In this document: in pieces, positions 1-13,092 of the stretch
Layout: each line of letters starts with the position of its first letter
Numbering within the stretch: position 1 is the first letter of the stretch
Source: Cucumis sativus
Lineage: Eukaryota; Streptophyta; Magnoliopsida; Cucurbitales; Cucurbitaceae
DNA: 64,000 nt
NCBI RefSeq assembly: GCF_000004075.3
Contig: NC_026655.2
Location: 2,356,001-2,420,000 of the forward strand
Direction of reading: 5' to 3'
Notes under the pieces: model-generated
The model's input: the letters and a program-made list of their open reading frames with translations, nothing else
Told to the model about the DNA's origin: nothing
Databases searched by the model: none
Translations under genes and position numbers: made by a program

Positions 1-196
1 CTTTTTCGAATATTTAATTTAGTAAATGCAACGTCTACATTGAGATTTGTTTTTTGCAACGTACCAATCAACGAAATTTCAATAAAACACAATGTGAATC
101 AATGACCTCATTCTCCATTTAAACTAGTACACTAATGATATGCATCGAGTCTACACTAGATAAATAACGAGAATTTAAGAAGATCAAACATCTTAC

Positions 197-3100
197 TGGA
201 ATCCCATAGTATGCACTGGAAAGCTTTAATGGGTGCTGAAGACGGGTAACATTCTCGCTACCAGATGCAATTCTTATTTCCTCATCACTCCAACCGAAAG
301 ATTTGGAGGTTGAAACATTGGACCTAGCCAATAAATATGTAGTACATAAAAGGAAAGCTACATATTAACCTCCATCTATATCTTTAATATGGTCCAAATA
401 ATACCATGCATGTTGTTCATTCATTTTTTTCTTAGTACCATAAGAATTAAAATAATAAGAATTCTTAGGATAGACATTGCTCATAAATATTATGGACATT
501 GTGATGAGAATCTACTCAAAATATATGTAGTAACATAATTGATTTAAGAAAAGAAATTTAATATACATAAAAAGAAAAAGAAGATATTATATTGAAGTTT
601 AGTCATACCATTTTGTACCCCCACTACAAAATCTGAAGGCTCCATGTGATGATGAAAAATCCAGTTGCCCTGAAATCTTTCTGCGATCATGAAGTTGTAT
701 ATCCAGCTGCTCAATCACCAAAAGAACTTGAAGTGAACTTCCAAACATGGAGACATACAATCCAAAAAAGACAATAGATCATAAAAAAATCCCAATTAAA
801 AGTAAACTGACCTCTGATGAAGCCAAAAATTGATAGATTGCACTCTGATCATTAGAAAAAAGAAAAGAAAAAAAAAAAGACAGAAAACAAGATCAATTGC
901 TAGCCAGGGTAATTGGGTAAATATAGTTACTGATGTGTTAGAAGGAATCCTTTTTGGTAAAGCACAATTACCTTCGGTATGCTATTCAGATCCCCAGCAA
1001 TAATAACAGGAACGTTTCCCCATCTCTGGGAAAGGCTATGTGCTTTTTCAAGAAACAATCTGACCTATATCACCATTATGTAACAAACTAATGTACCGAG
1101 ATGCTAAACATTTTTTTTCTTAAAAGATAATTGAAACAGAAGATAATGAATATTTTATAACTACCTAACCTAACCATACCAGAATAAGGAAAAAAGAAAA
1201 GAGAGGGAAATAGCCAGGAGACTGCAACTAATGCTAAGCCGATATTCAAGAAGATTCAAATGGAGATACAGTTGGCATAAATCGCATAAAACTAAAACCC
1301 AGGCAACAAAAACTACAAACATTCAAAGATCACAGTAGTTAATACCTGCCCGAGCTTAATGTCTCCCCGATTTGGGTTGAAAAGAACGTGTATATTCCCA
1401 ATCACAAAGCTTCGACTACAGTTAATAAACACATGCATAGAAGTTAAAAGAAAGAACAAGCAGTGAGACTACTAAATTACAACAGTTTTTTGTATCAAAT
1501 ATTATTTAGTTTCTAAACATGATGTACATGCAGAGGCAATGAAATTTGATTCATATCAGACAAGTTAATAACAAATTTACAGAAATGACAAATGTACCTT
1601 GTTTTGGACTTTGATTTTGATTTATTCATCTGCCAATTTTAAGTGTAAGAGAAAATGTCAAACATTCTACAAAAACCCGAGATTGACAATAAATCATTGG
1701 AAGCACACACAACAGTGTTCATTATCAAGAAAATATACCACACCAATAACATATAAATAAAGATTAAAAAAATAAGTGGTATCAATATTTCTTCATAACA
1801 ATTGCATTTGAAGTGAATGTAACAGCAAATTAAGAAGAAAATAAAATTTGAGCCCCTAGAAAATTTACAATAATAAGAAATACATCCATCTACCCATCCA
1901 AGTACATATTTTCTTTTTCCTTTACTAAATGAGAAAACTTGACTTTCATTGAGAGGAATATGAAAGAATACTAAGGGAAAAAACCCATAAAAAGGAGCCA
2001 ATAAAAGAGTGCTCCAAGCAAGGGATAGGATTTAATAAACAATTTTAAAAAACAAAAATCTAAAAATTGAGACCCAAAGAGAAACAAAGAATCTAACAAA
2101 GGACCAAATACCGATAGAAGAGGCCTCACACTTCCTAAAGGTTCGGTTGTTTCTCCCAAAAACTCCCAAAAAACAGCACACACCGGCCTATCACAAAAAC
2201 TGCTCTGTGGCAGACAGACGGGTGGAGTCTAGAGCAACTCCTTACAATTATGAGAGTCAACATATGCTATGACCTTTCTTGAACAAGATATGTCCTATAA
2301 GTTATACAACTCTGTGGTCATGTTCTAAGAAGACCAACTAAAGAAAGTCCGCTAAAAAAATCTAGCCATTAAAAGAATCCTATGAATATGTGAATGATGA
2401 AAAATATTGTACACAATTAACGAGAATAGTACAAAAAACAATTGAAGTTTTAGCTGTACACGGTAACTTCCGAAATCAATAATTAGTAAATATAGCAGAA
2501 TGTTATAAACGAATTTTTTCATACCTTCAAAACACATAGTTGAGCAACATTGTTGCGTAGCCCAAAGTTCTGGAACTCTATAGTTTCTTGATGCAAAAGG
2601 GAAAATCTGTAACCGAAAGATTTTCAACTGACAAGCAATGAGAAGCGAGAACACTATAGAAAATATGAAAAATAAATATTCCAATGAAAGAAATAAAGAA
2701 CTGTAAATGTCCCTTCGAGAACATCTGATAAAATTGGAATGAAGAAAGGCCTGTAAATGTGTGAATTACTATACATACAGATACAGACAGTAAGGGGTAG
2801 CCTAACAGAAAACAAGAATCCCATTTGCAACAAATCTAAATGTCCAGTATGCTTATAATAGAGAAACTTTTCAATTCTGACATTGCAAACCCAAGTAACA
2901 TCGCTCATACAGTTGTACATATCAGCAGAGTTACAAGGTACTGAGTCATTTTCAAAAAATTCAGGAGCACATTCATCGATTCTGTGATCTAATAAATCAA
3001 CAACTACAATTCAAAGATATCAGGACGAGAGACCTTACAGTTTGTCGATCCAAAATACAGCACATCCATCATTTGCTTCACCAGTTCTAGCCTATAAAAG

Positions 3101-5102
3101 ATGGCCACTAAGTTTTCTTGATGTAGTACAATGGTCCATAAGTAGATTATTGGCTACCAACTTAACGCAAAATATTTCAAACTCACCTTGTAAACACCTT
3201 TGTAGCCATAATTTTGGAAAAGTTCATCTAAATCATCAAAACGGTCAACCTCCTGCAAATATATAGTTCCATTGACATGAGTAAAAAATCATTCTTAGCA
3301 CCTATAAAACGTGATGGTTAAAAGAGATTTGATGAACAGTAAGACCTAAAAAACAAGGGAACTTAAAAGTTTGAAACAACATCATTTATTTTAGTGACTG
3401 AGAATAAGAATGGAATACTAGATGTCCCTCCCCTGAAACAGCAACCTGACCCTTTCTAATTTCCCACGTCTTCTATTTGGTGATAAAGTATTGGTCATAA
3501 GTTAGTAAGCAAACTCAGGCTGTTTTTATTTGTATTTTATGACTTCAGTGCACCAAAAGGCCTAGAGTAAACCTTAAAAAACATTTAATAAAGTAGGCTA
3601 TTAGCTTGTTAAGTCTCTAAACTTTGGTTATCTAGTTTTGCTTTAACCACTTGTCCTGCATCACAAACAAGCTTATACCTCCAAGTTTTGTAATTTGAGT
3701 CTAGAAAAAAAATTATGGTAAAATGTACAAATAAAAACGACAGTGGAGTAGGACTGCATTTATTAGTGTAGCGAAAGCTTATTATGTTATGATTCTCTTA
3801 TTTCCATATGAAACTATAGCATATTCAAAAGCAAAGCAACAAAAGTCATCAAAGGGTAACTAAAATTCGTTTAAATTTTGTAGAATGACACTACGAAATT
3901 TTAATGACCAATGATATAACTGTGCCGTTAAATGAAATTAAGACACGCATGAGAAGGACAGGAATGAGGATTAACCTGTTTAAAAGGAAGGACAAAGAGG
4001 ATAAAAACACATAATGTGACAGCAGTATACAGACTTCATCTTATATCTTAAAAGTTCAAACATAAAAAATAAATTGGACGTCTAACAAATTACCTGCAAA
4101 CATAAGATGCCTGCATTATAAAATTTAATTGCATTGCATATAAGCTCTTTCCGGAAACTCCAATCCAAGAATTTGGAAGGCACTCTATGATATAAATCTG
4201 GATGATTCAATGCATTTTCCACTCCTAGTATGTTATATGAAGCAACCATAAACTTATCTGAAATAAAGGCAATAAATTGTTAAGTATGCAATGGCAATAA
4301 TACCCGCACAAATGGAAACACCACTTATTTTCCTTCCCTTTCCTTCAGTTCTTCAACGGAAAATGGGATCCTAAGAATGTTACCCTCAAGTTCCTTTAGA
4401 AAATTAAGGACTGTCAACTAACGAAAGGACATAGATACCAGAATCTAAACTGTGAACAAATTCCAAGTTTCTATAGAGTTTGCAAAACAAATATTGAACT
4501 AGATTAAGTTGCAGCTCTCAAATTATGTATTAGGAATACCCTAATTCCTCCAAATAAGGTATTCCAACTTCAAAAGCCGGGTCAAAAGTAAGATTCACGG
4601 CATGCAACTATAAAAAAAATTAAGCATGGGAGAATAAATTGACTTCAATACCAAGCATAAAACACGAAGTCCCCTTCAACTGTAGAACATTATAGCATAG
4701 CAGCCATCGTCCAACAAGAGCCTTACAATTAATTCTAAAGTAAACACTAGCACTTAGAGAAAATTCTCATAGAACTGATTAAAATTCGTTACCTATAAAT
4801 CTTGAGCAATCACGAGCAGAGTAGACCCATCGACGATGACCATCCGTCTGACTGGACCTCCTCTTCCCGTGTTTCCGTGAGGTTCGAGAGGGAGAACAAA
4901 TTGTCTTTAACCTACTCGATGCGGCAAGCTTTTGAGGGTCGCTAGATTTAGGGATTGCAGTTTCTGAACTAACTGCTAATCTCCGCCTCTTCTTCCGGTG
5001 ATCGTTGGGAGCCGCGCTTGTCGAAGGTTTGCGCTTATTCTTGTCTGTTTTGGCGGGAATGTCCATGAGAGACAATGGTTCATCGTGGTTTTTGCCGATC
5101 AT
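197..5102 (-). CDS. CCR4-5: CCR4-type poly(A) deadenylase, carbon catabolite repressor 4 homolog 5-like (5' part; 3' end lies left of the window)
   Basis: Exons on the minus strand: 5102-4793, 4257-4094, 3252-3187, 3091-3039, 2606-2525, 1629-1598, 1415-1346, 1064-972, 844-812, 706-609, 323-197. All have GT-AG borders and all joins keep frame. The protein starts MIGKNHDEP, with a basic, low-complexity N-terminus of about 100 residues. The exonuclease-endonuclease-phosphatase fold follows: VASYNILG, then LCLQEVDRF carrying the metal-binding Glu, RNNVAQLCVL, GNIHVLFNP, and AGDLNS carrying catalytic Asp/Asn. The last visible exon (SFGWSDEEIRIASG to SAYYGIP) precedes the final catalytic segment with the SDH motif, which is off the left edge. 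Family members shorten mRNA poly(A) tails. The match to Arabidopsis At1g73875 is from memory and is strong in the core exons. The 32-nt exon 1629-1598 is the least certain, though its borders and phase fit. Confidence 0.9.
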
Positions 5103-8100
5103 CGTAAATCGTAGCTAGCCCTTGCCCACCGTCGGTTTTTGTACGGATGAACCGTTCTAACGGCAAATCGAAAAAGTACCCGCTTTTCCTCTCTCAACAA
5201 AATATCTGAATGCCTTAGCACCCTATGACTATGAGGTTGCCTATTTGTTCGTTCAAGGGCCCCTCGCTCCTTTAAGATACAAAACCATTTTGCTCCCTAC
5301 CCATTTCACTTCGCTTTAAAAAAATTGAATACTTAAACAAAAAGTTTACTATTGTGCTCTCCAAACGTTTTCCTTCTTGTTTCCAAAATTCTGATACTCT
5401 CTGATTCTATCCCCTTCAGCTATGATTCATCAATGACGTCTTTGATGCTTGCAGAAGGTAACAATCATTGTGAAGCACATGCATGTTAGTAGTTGCTCGA
5501 TACTTAATCTTAATTGAAGCATACTCATACTGTTTTTTCTTTCATTGTGTGGGGTTCGAAATATAATCTACATTTCGGTTTGTTGTCTTCCCTTTTAGTA
5601 TGAAGAACTAGGGTTTAGTGTTAACAAACACTAAACGTAGGATTATGTTTACAAACATCGATAATAGTATATATCAAGCATCAATGAATGTCAAGTACAT
5701 ATGATATCGTGTAACCATTATACAAGGGTTGAGTACCATATGTGTTAGAGTGTTTGTGAGGAATATCTAGTATCATGTATGTCTTGACATCGAGTAGCGA
5801 GTAAAGTCATAAGTGATAAATATAAATCGTTATAATTAGTCATCGACAAATTATCACTTAAAAATGTCAAGTGAGCCATTTTTTTATTAGGATCCTGAAA
5901 GGGGCCATTTGTGAAAAGAAAAACATATATTTCATATATAACAATCACATCAACAACATTCCATATACTTATTATAAACATTTGATTTAAATGGTGTTAA
6001 TACATTTTCATTCATTCTTTTTTTAAGTTTGTTTCAAATTGATGTTGGAAGAATATTTTATAAATGTTTTAAATCATAAAAAATTATGGTCTAATATTTT
6101 GGAGAAAACAAATAAAAGTTTACAAAAGCAGAAAATTAAATCACAATTAATAATTATGGAAGAGCCTAATAAATTCTAGTTAAATTACAACATTTAAGTT
6201 TAAAATACTTTTGACTTTGGGAGTTTGGAGTTAAATAAGTTGATGCATTTACTTTTGTCTCAAATAGAGAATAAAGAGATATTGGATTCGAAATTTAAAT
6301 TTTAGAGATATAATATAATAGATAAATATTAAAAGTTTCAAAATTACCAACATATGAGCAAAGTTGGTATTGGCCATGAACACAAATTGGGTAATTAGAG
6401 AAATACATACAAAATATTTAAAATTTAATTATAGTCTATCCAAAAACAAACAAGCTAAGGAAAGTATTTTTCTATAAAAGTTGCACAACATGAAGGGAAG
6501 TCCTTGGCCTCCATCGTAAAAACTGCACGACATTTTGCCAGTAAATTATCAGCCAAACCCACACACTTCAGTTAACAACAGCTTTCCCTCTTATAATAGA
6601 CCAAAAGACGTTAAATTTGTCAAGAGTACTTGATGTGTCCTCGTTCAATATCATTGGGTTCTTTGCTTGTATATGACTTTTACTTCTTATCTTAATTAAT
6701 GGATAATTGGTAAATTCTCACCTAATCTCTCTCATCATTGTGTTCTCCGTTCTGTCTTTTCAAATATATTCTCAGTATTCTCTCAATCTGGATGTGTTTG
6801 TCTGCTCTCCTTGATCAATAACAAAGCTAAGTAAAAGCATTATATTATTTTAGAGAAGTTCTTTTATATATAGTTTCAATTTGCCTCAATTCAAAACTCA
6901 GTTGCATATATGATTTAATCCTACTCTAATAAGGCCTCTTTAGGTTGGATGCTAAAAAGCATGTCTCCATCGAGGTGGGGTTTCGGGCTTTTAGTCTCTA
7001 CAATAAATTTACTCAGAAAGTGTCCATGGCATCTCAACGTAGGTGAAAGACACCCAAATTCAAAATCTAACTACTCGAAGAGGCCAAAGTGTCGAGTGTG
7101 GCGAATGGTTAATTTAAGAAAAAATGTTAATAGCCACAGGGAAGGATGCATGGAGGAGTTAGAAAGGGGAATATAATAAATGTGAGGAGAAAAGGAAAAA
7201 AAGAAGCAGCACCACACAAGAGCTCCCTGAAAGCTCAACAAGAAAGGGGACCATGCATAATTAAACATAAAACCAGTAGTGTTAATATATTTGGAAAGAA
7301 AGGGGTATTGAATTATTGAAACTCAAAAGCAAGAAAACAAATGATGAGTCATTTTCAAATTCAAAAACAAGGAACAAGAGAGATAAAGAGAGATTTGTGA
7401 AGGTTTTGGTATTTTGTTTATGCATGGAATCCCATGTAATAGACATCCAACCAATGAAACCTGAGGGAATAGGATGGAGTTGAAAAGTTTAGCCAATCAA
7501 AACATAGAGATATCAATTTGGTAGGTCCTCAAAAGCGCAACATCCCCTCGTGACCATCGGCTCACTCCTTATTAATCAACAAAACACAACCCTATTTTTT
7601 AAGTATCTTAAATTTTCTTATTTTAATTTTAAAAAACTAGTGTTAAAAGTGCAAACAAAGTTTATTAGTTAAAGAAGAATGAACAATTATATCTCTATTT
7701 GTACATATAATAGCTTTAGAGTGAAACCAATGTAAAATGGTTATATGTAATGCATGCTTGAGATAAGTGATTTTGAAAATTGGTTAAATTGTTTTTTCTT
7801 TTTTAATAACACAAAATTTATTTAATATCATCAATTTTAATTATTAAAAATATGCTTAAACAATAATTTTAAAAATACTAAAAAGTTATTTAAACCACTC
7901 TCAAACATGTTGGTCGATGTCAATGTTTCCTAAAATAATATAATTGCATTTGACTATAAACGCAACAAAACCTCCACCCATGACAGTAGAATAATATAAT
8001 ATCTCACGACCACTTTGAATATAAAGCTCCATGCTTTTGCTTTTAAAATCATTCTAAAACCTTCGTATCATTGGAGATAATTGTCATCACCTATCTGTCA

Positions 8101-9041
8101 TAAAATTATTTCATTTTCAAACTAATTATAACGAGAGATCTTCTTTACCTCTAACAAAGTTTCTGACTAATACATATCACACACAAGTACACGAGAATGA
8201 TTTGATGGGTCACTCTAACGTGGTTAATATACTTTTATAGGGTTTGATGAATGAGAGAGATCATTTAAGTTTAATAGTTATTAAAAAAGACATTTTTAAG
8301 TAAAATCAATATTAGACCAAAACTTTTTGTAAAGTAGCAACTTACCCTTTCAACTTTTAATGGTATCATTCTAATTTCTAATACTTCAAAATAGTGGCAA
8401 CTTTGTCTTCTTCTCCCATTTTTGGTATGAAGTTTTAGTGTTTTTTTTAGCCTAAAAGCAAAAGATAAACCTTTGCTTAAAAAATGGAGAAAGAAAATGT
8501 GAAGTTGACAGAATTTTTAATAGAATGACTAAATTGCTGCTGTTTATAAAGTACCATATTAGCCCAAATTGTTACCTACCGAAAGCTCAAGATTAATAAT
8601 GAATTTTAACATGATTTAGGAGAATATTTAGACATCATCAACTTAAAGTTGGTGTGAGTTATTAATTTACAATTCAAAGACTATATACTCCAACCCAAAT
8701 AGCTAGTATGCATGCACCCTAAACGTACATTAATATAACTTATAACTAGCTATGTATAATGGTCAAGTGCCTTAAACTGTTAATTATAAAGTTCATAGAA
8801 AGTCTACTGGCAATCTCAGTCTTTTTTCCCACAAAATGGATCTCTCTCAGTCTCAAAAGACCCTACAGTCCCAATAATTGCCAAACCCCACTTGGGCTAT
8901 TCCAATTCCTTTCTTCAATTTTTTGGCCTCACCCCTTCAAAAACATCTCTTTTCCTCCATCATCATTCCCTTTTTCTTCCTCCAAGCTCCCCTCTCTCTC
9001 CCATTTTCAAATTTCCATATGCTAAAGAACTGACGGAGACG
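5103..9041. other. intergenic region between the divergent CCR4-type and CONSTANS-like genes
   Basis: About 3.9 kb of AT-rich DNA between two divergently transcribed genes, so it contains both promoters and 5' leaders. Short open frames here (near 5745-5981 and 6949-7268) show no domain and no intron support. The leader of the CONSTANS-like gene probably lies within about 300 bp of its ATG. That stretch is rich in CT tracts (8935-9005), common in plant core promoters. I see no clear transposon ends and no RNA gene. Confidence 0.6.
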
Positions 9042-10901
9042 ATGACAACGTCAACGGCCATGACAGGAGGACGAACAGCTCGTGTTTGTGACAGCTGTTT
9101 ATGCAAAAGAGCTCGTTGGTTTTGCGCAGCCGACGATGCGTTCCTTTGCCAATCCTGCGACGTCTCAGTCCACTCAGCTAATCAACTCGCGAGACGACAT
9201 GACAGAATTCGGCTAGAAACGTCGTCGTTTAACTCCACCGATCATCTCCCTCCAACTCCATGGCTTAAAGGCTTCACTCGTAAAGCAAGAACTCCACGTT
9301 CAAACAACAACAACAACAAAATTTCTTCAAGTAAAGCTTCTGTTTTTTCCATTGTTCCTGAAATCGGTAACGATAATGAATTAGGATTCTCAATCGATGA
9401 AAACGACGACGAACACCACCAATTTCTTGGCCATCAACAAGAAGTCCCTGTTTTTGACCCATTATTTGATGACCAAAAATTGTTGTTAACTGATGAATTG
9501 GAGGATTTTGGTGATGGGTTTTTGCCATCGGAGGTGGATCTTGCGGAATTTGTAGCGGATGTGGAGAATTTATTGGGAAGACAAGATGATGAAGAACAAC
9601 AACAACAAGACCATGATGGAAATACAAATATTATTGTTAAGGTGAAAGATGAAGATTTGGTACAAGATTGTATCAACAAGAACAATAACCATAATGGGTA
9701 TTTGATGGATTGGGATTTCAAAGAGGAAATCGAAGAAGAAGAAGAAGAAGAATTGAAAATTAAAAACAAGAAGAATATTATTTCATTAAGGTTGAATTAT
9801 GATGCAGTTATTACAGCTTGGGATGCTCAATCTTCACCATACACTACCGGAAATCGCCCTCAATTCGACCTTGATGATTGTTGGGTAATATTTCAATTCT
9901 ATAATCTTCTTTAATTTAATTTTGTTCTTATAATTCATGCTTAAACTCATATATGAATGTGATTGAGAAGAAATTAAAGGGTTTTTTTAAAAAGAAAAAA
10001 ATATTTTCCATGGGAAAAGTTTTTTTTGGACGTCATCATATGTCATCATATGAGAAGAAAACAAAAGAACTTCTGACAGTAGGGCAAAATTAGACCACTT
10101 TCTAGTTTCTGCTTCTTTCATACCAATGGTTTGGCTTAAAATGTTAATAAAAATGTTGATTTTGCTTTAACCTATAAATTTATGTGTTTTGGGTTTAGTA
10201 ACAATTCATTATATATGTAATCTAGATAAAAACAAAGCTAAAAATAATATGTACATGAATTTTTTTTAATTTTTTAATTTAGATGCCATTTGTTTTTGCA
10301 TATGAATTTATTCATTTTGTTATTGCGTGATGTTTTCAAATTTCAAGTTCTCAAAACTGTAAATTCATAGCTTTGTAACACAAGAAAACAAATTATAGGA
10401 TGGTAGAGGCAAATTTCATCTTTTTGATGAACAACTAGGATCAATTAAACCTTCTATATCTAATATGTGTAAAAGATGGTGTCAATTATTGTTGAGCATA
10501 ACCATAACATAAACTCTCACTAAGACAAGTATAGAATTAAGAGTAACAAGTAGAAAAAGTTCAACCATGAGATTAAAGGCTTAAGGAGACCGTCTTACCT
10601 ATTTTACATATGGTGCCTTGTTGTTGTTATTAATTGGGAAGAAATTGATGATATTTTGCAGGAGGAATGGAGTGGAGTATGCAGTAAAGGAGGAAGAAAT
10701 GTTGTTGTTGATGATCAAGAATGGAGAGGGAGGAATAATAATGGTATAAGTAATGAGGAAAGAGAAGCAAGAGTTTCAAGGTATAGAGAGAAGAGAAGAA
10801 CAAGATTATTTTCAAAGAAAATAAGGTACCAAGTTAGAAAACTCAACGCTGAGAAGAGACCAAGAATGAAAGGCCGTTTTGTCAAGAGAACAACAACGTA
10901 A
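9042..10901 (+). CDS. COL6: CONSTANS-like transcription factor with one B-box and a CCT domain (COL6/COL7/COL16 group)
   Basis: Two exons, 9042-9884 and 10662-10901, encode 360 residues. One B-box zinc finger lies at residues 16-58, with ligands C16, C19, C28, D31, C36, C39, H44 and H53. A second B-box is absent, as is normal for group II BBX proteins. The middle is low-complexity, with Asn and Gln runs and an acidic Glu tract just before the intron. Exon 2 carries the CCT domain (about 316-358, [20 protein letters not shown] and onward), a nuclear-localisation and DNA/NF-Y-binding module. The ATG at 9042 is the first in frame; the frame upstream is open but has no ATG. Neighbours point to both Arabidopsis COL6 (next to LBD42) and COL7 (next to CCR4-5), so this is probably co-orthologous to both and the symbol is only the nearest name. 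Expected role: nuclear regulator of light or flowering responses. Confidence 0.93.
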
Positions 10902-11409
10902 CACCCAGTAACCTTTTCTAATTTAATTAATTCTTCAAGTTCAAACCCTATACCCTAAACCGAAACCCCACTGCCCCTCATAATCTTAATAATTATGTAT
11001 AATAATATTACTAATTAGTGTTATATGTATTATTATCTATCTATATGTCTCGAAGCTTCGTTGCTTCGTTGCTTCGATTCCTGCAAAAGTTTTGGAAGCT
11101 TTCATTCTTAGGGAATAATAATGATATATGTTATGAAGTACTGGAAGAATGAAAGGTGAAGAAGTGAACACTTGTTTTTATAACAATATCAACATCCTGT
11201 TTTTGAAAGAATGAAATGTGTACTATTTTATCAGCTTTTGCTTCATTTTGTTTTCTTCTAGTTTATAGTTTAGAGACCGGGAAGAAAGGGTTATAGTCAT
11301 TAATTAAACCAAGTTAATACCTAAAAGATGTCTTAACCATAACCCTAGCTAACTATACCCTAACCCTTGAACAAGCACATTAGCTGATAGTTTGAAAAAA
11401 TTAATAAAA
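10902..11409. other. 3' flank of the CONSTANS-like gene
   Basis: About 500 bp between the COL stop codon and the tRNA-Asn gene. It presumably holds the COL 3' untranslated region. A TCGAAGCTTCGTTGCTTCG stretch near 11050 is a short imperfect palindrome or tandem repeat. Nothing else is recognisable. Confidence 0.5.
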
Positions 11410-11433
11410 CGCTAGAAGGAGGGCTTGAACCTC

Positions 11434-11466
<33 letters not shown>

Positions 11467-11483
11467 AACTGAGCTATTCCAGC
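11410..11483 (-). tRNA. trnN-GUU: tRNA-Asn, anticodon GTT
   Basis: Read on the minus strand, the 74-nt sequence folds into a standard cloverleaf. The acceptor stem is GCTGGAA/TTCTAGC with discriminator G. The D arm contains the A-box AGCTCAGTTGGTTAGAGC. The anticodon loop is CTGTTAA (anticodon GTT), and the T arm is GGAGG-TTCAAGC-CCTCC (B-box). There is no intron and no encoded CCA, as expected for a nuclear plant tRNA. A T-run lies shortly downstream on the minus strand (TTTTTTC from about 11402), a plausible Pol III terminator. Confidence 0.96.
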
Positions 11484-12267
11484 ACCCTTGATAATTAAAG
11501 ATAAATATACAATATTAAAATTATTAATGAAATATGAAATTTTAAAAATTCAAACTCAATTATTAAAATGCGTTGTAATATAGTGTTTGATTATTATTAT
11601 TTATTATTATTTAAGTACAAGTTAGGTAGAAGATTTAAACTCTACAATCTATATATAAAAAAATGGATGTTTTGATTAAAAATAAAAATGTCAATATTTT
11701 CTATAAAATAGTCTTGATAAAATTATTGAAAATACACAAATTAAAATTTGATCATTGGAAAGATATTAATTAAATTAAATTAAGAAATTTAAAGTATGGT
11801 TTAAAAGACATATTAAGACATTTCAAAAGTAGATCAAGGTGTGTTTGGTTTAATTTAAAAAATAAGCCAGCCATAACAATAATTTTTAAAACATTCTCAA
11901 ATTTTATATTAAACTCTTTCATTAAAAAAATAGTGTAAATAATTTTTTTTTAAAAAACCATTTTCTTTCCTCAACTAACTAATCCAATTATGACGTAAAA
12001 AAGAGTTTTTTAAAATCCCAAATCTATTACTATCGTGAACGTGATTCACTGATTCAATCAAATTCATTATTCATTCTTTCTTTCGAATAAAAATTACAAA
12101 CAGTATACAAATTCACTGAACACTTCACAAACCCTAAACCTAAACTAAAAAATAGAAAGAAAGAAAGAAAAAAACTCATTTTGGTTTTGTACAAACATCA
12201 AAAGCCAAATTTGTGAGAGCAAAATCATCCATCTCTACACGTGGCCTTCCTATAGTCCTCGATCTAG
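11484..12267. other. intergenic, AT-rich, between tRNA-Asn and the LOB gene 3' end
   Basis: About 780 bp of AT-rich DNA. The right part (roughly 12050-12267) is probably the 3' untranslated region of the minus-strand LOB gene. No other structure is evident. Confidence 0.5.
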
Positions 12268-13092
12268 TCACGTCAGCATCCAACTTTGCCCAAACCCCAA
12301 TGTAAGTTCCAACTCCACGTCACCACCCTGGCAACCCTCCACAGTCTCCACCGACAGGCACTCTGTATCGTCGCTACCGCAGTCTTTCTCCGGCGACTCA
12401 CGACCCTTCCAATTATCCAACTCAAACTTCAAACACTGGGGTTCCGACACAATCTGGGTTTGGTCATCAAATTTGAACTCGGGTACCACCACCACACTCG
12501 GCTCCTCTTTCGGCTTCAACTTCGCCGTCCCAGACCGTTTGAACCGCCGTCGCGTCTTGATCTTCCTAACCGCTGAACCGGAGGCTGAGTCTTGCTGTTT
12601 GGAAACATGGCGGATATCACAGCCTTTTAAAGGTGGACCCATGTGCGACGCTGCCGTTTCAGAAGAAACCGGCAGAATCGGTGCGCCTTTCAGAACAGCT
12701 TCGACGGCGTCCTGACAAAGCTGCCAGCTCCCAGACCACAACAATCCAGCCGACCCAAAAATGGGATTCACGATCCGGCCACACGCTTCGAATAGCAAAG
12801 ATTTGAAAATAGCTGAAGAAGCCACAAAAACAGAAAAACCCACATAAGTACACACAACAAAGGTGATCAAAAACAGAGTAGAAAGGGAGAAAAGAAACAG
12901 ACCTGGGCGGAGATGGTCGGGGCCAGCATTGATAAGGTTAACGAGGCCAGCTCGGCCGTAGAATTTGGCGAGAAAGAAAGTGGCGTTGGCTTGGGATTGA
13001 GGGGATTTGATCCACTGAAGACATGGTCTGATGGAGCAGCTCTCACTGCAACCTTTACGAAGAACACGGCATCCATTACAGCTCATACGCAT
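12268..13092 (-). CDS. LBD42: class II LOB-domain (LBD) transcription factor, LBD42/LBD41-like
   Basis: Two exons, 13092-12903 and 12812-12268, with a 90-nt intron at the position usual for the family (after HLRP). The product has 244 residues. It starts [15 protein letters not shown], where C5-x2-C8-x6-C15-x3-C19 is the LOB zinc-finger-like motif. The class II block follows ([49 protein letters not shown]). Class II members lack the full leucine zipper and act as nuclear repressors in metabolic or hypoxia/nitrogen responses. The C-terminus carries LELTL at 231-235, an LxLxL (EAR-type) repression motif. The longer open frame upstream of 13092 is low-complexity leader, so the MRMSC start is preferred. 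LBD42 is favoured by its place beside a COL gene (Arabidopsis At1g68510/At1g68520); domain sequence alone would also fit LBD41. Confidence 0.93.
   Translation of the reverse strand: MRMSCNGCRVLRKGCSESCSIRPCLQWIKSPQSQANATFFLAKFYGRAGLVNLINAGPDHLRPGLFLFSLSTLFLITFVVCTYVGFSVFVASSAIFKSLLFEACGRIVNPIFGSAGLLWSGSWQLCQDAVEAVLKGAPILPVSSETAASHMGPPLKGCDIRHVSKQQDSASGSAVRKIKTRRRFKRSGTAKLKPKEEPSVVVVPEFKFDDQTQIVSEPQCLKFELDNWKGRESPEKDCGSDDTECLSVETVEGCQGGDVELELTLGFGQSWMLT

Noticed and set aside
8759-9025. 88-codon ATG frame just upstream of the CONSTANS-like start
   Set aside because: No domain; it lies in what is probably promoter or leader and is low-complexity. It would matter only if the transcript starts before 8759, which cannot be seen.
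9274-9769. Long minus-strand frames opposite the COL coding exon
   Set aside because: They mirror the Asn/Gln/Glu codon runs of the COL gene on the other strand and show no domain.
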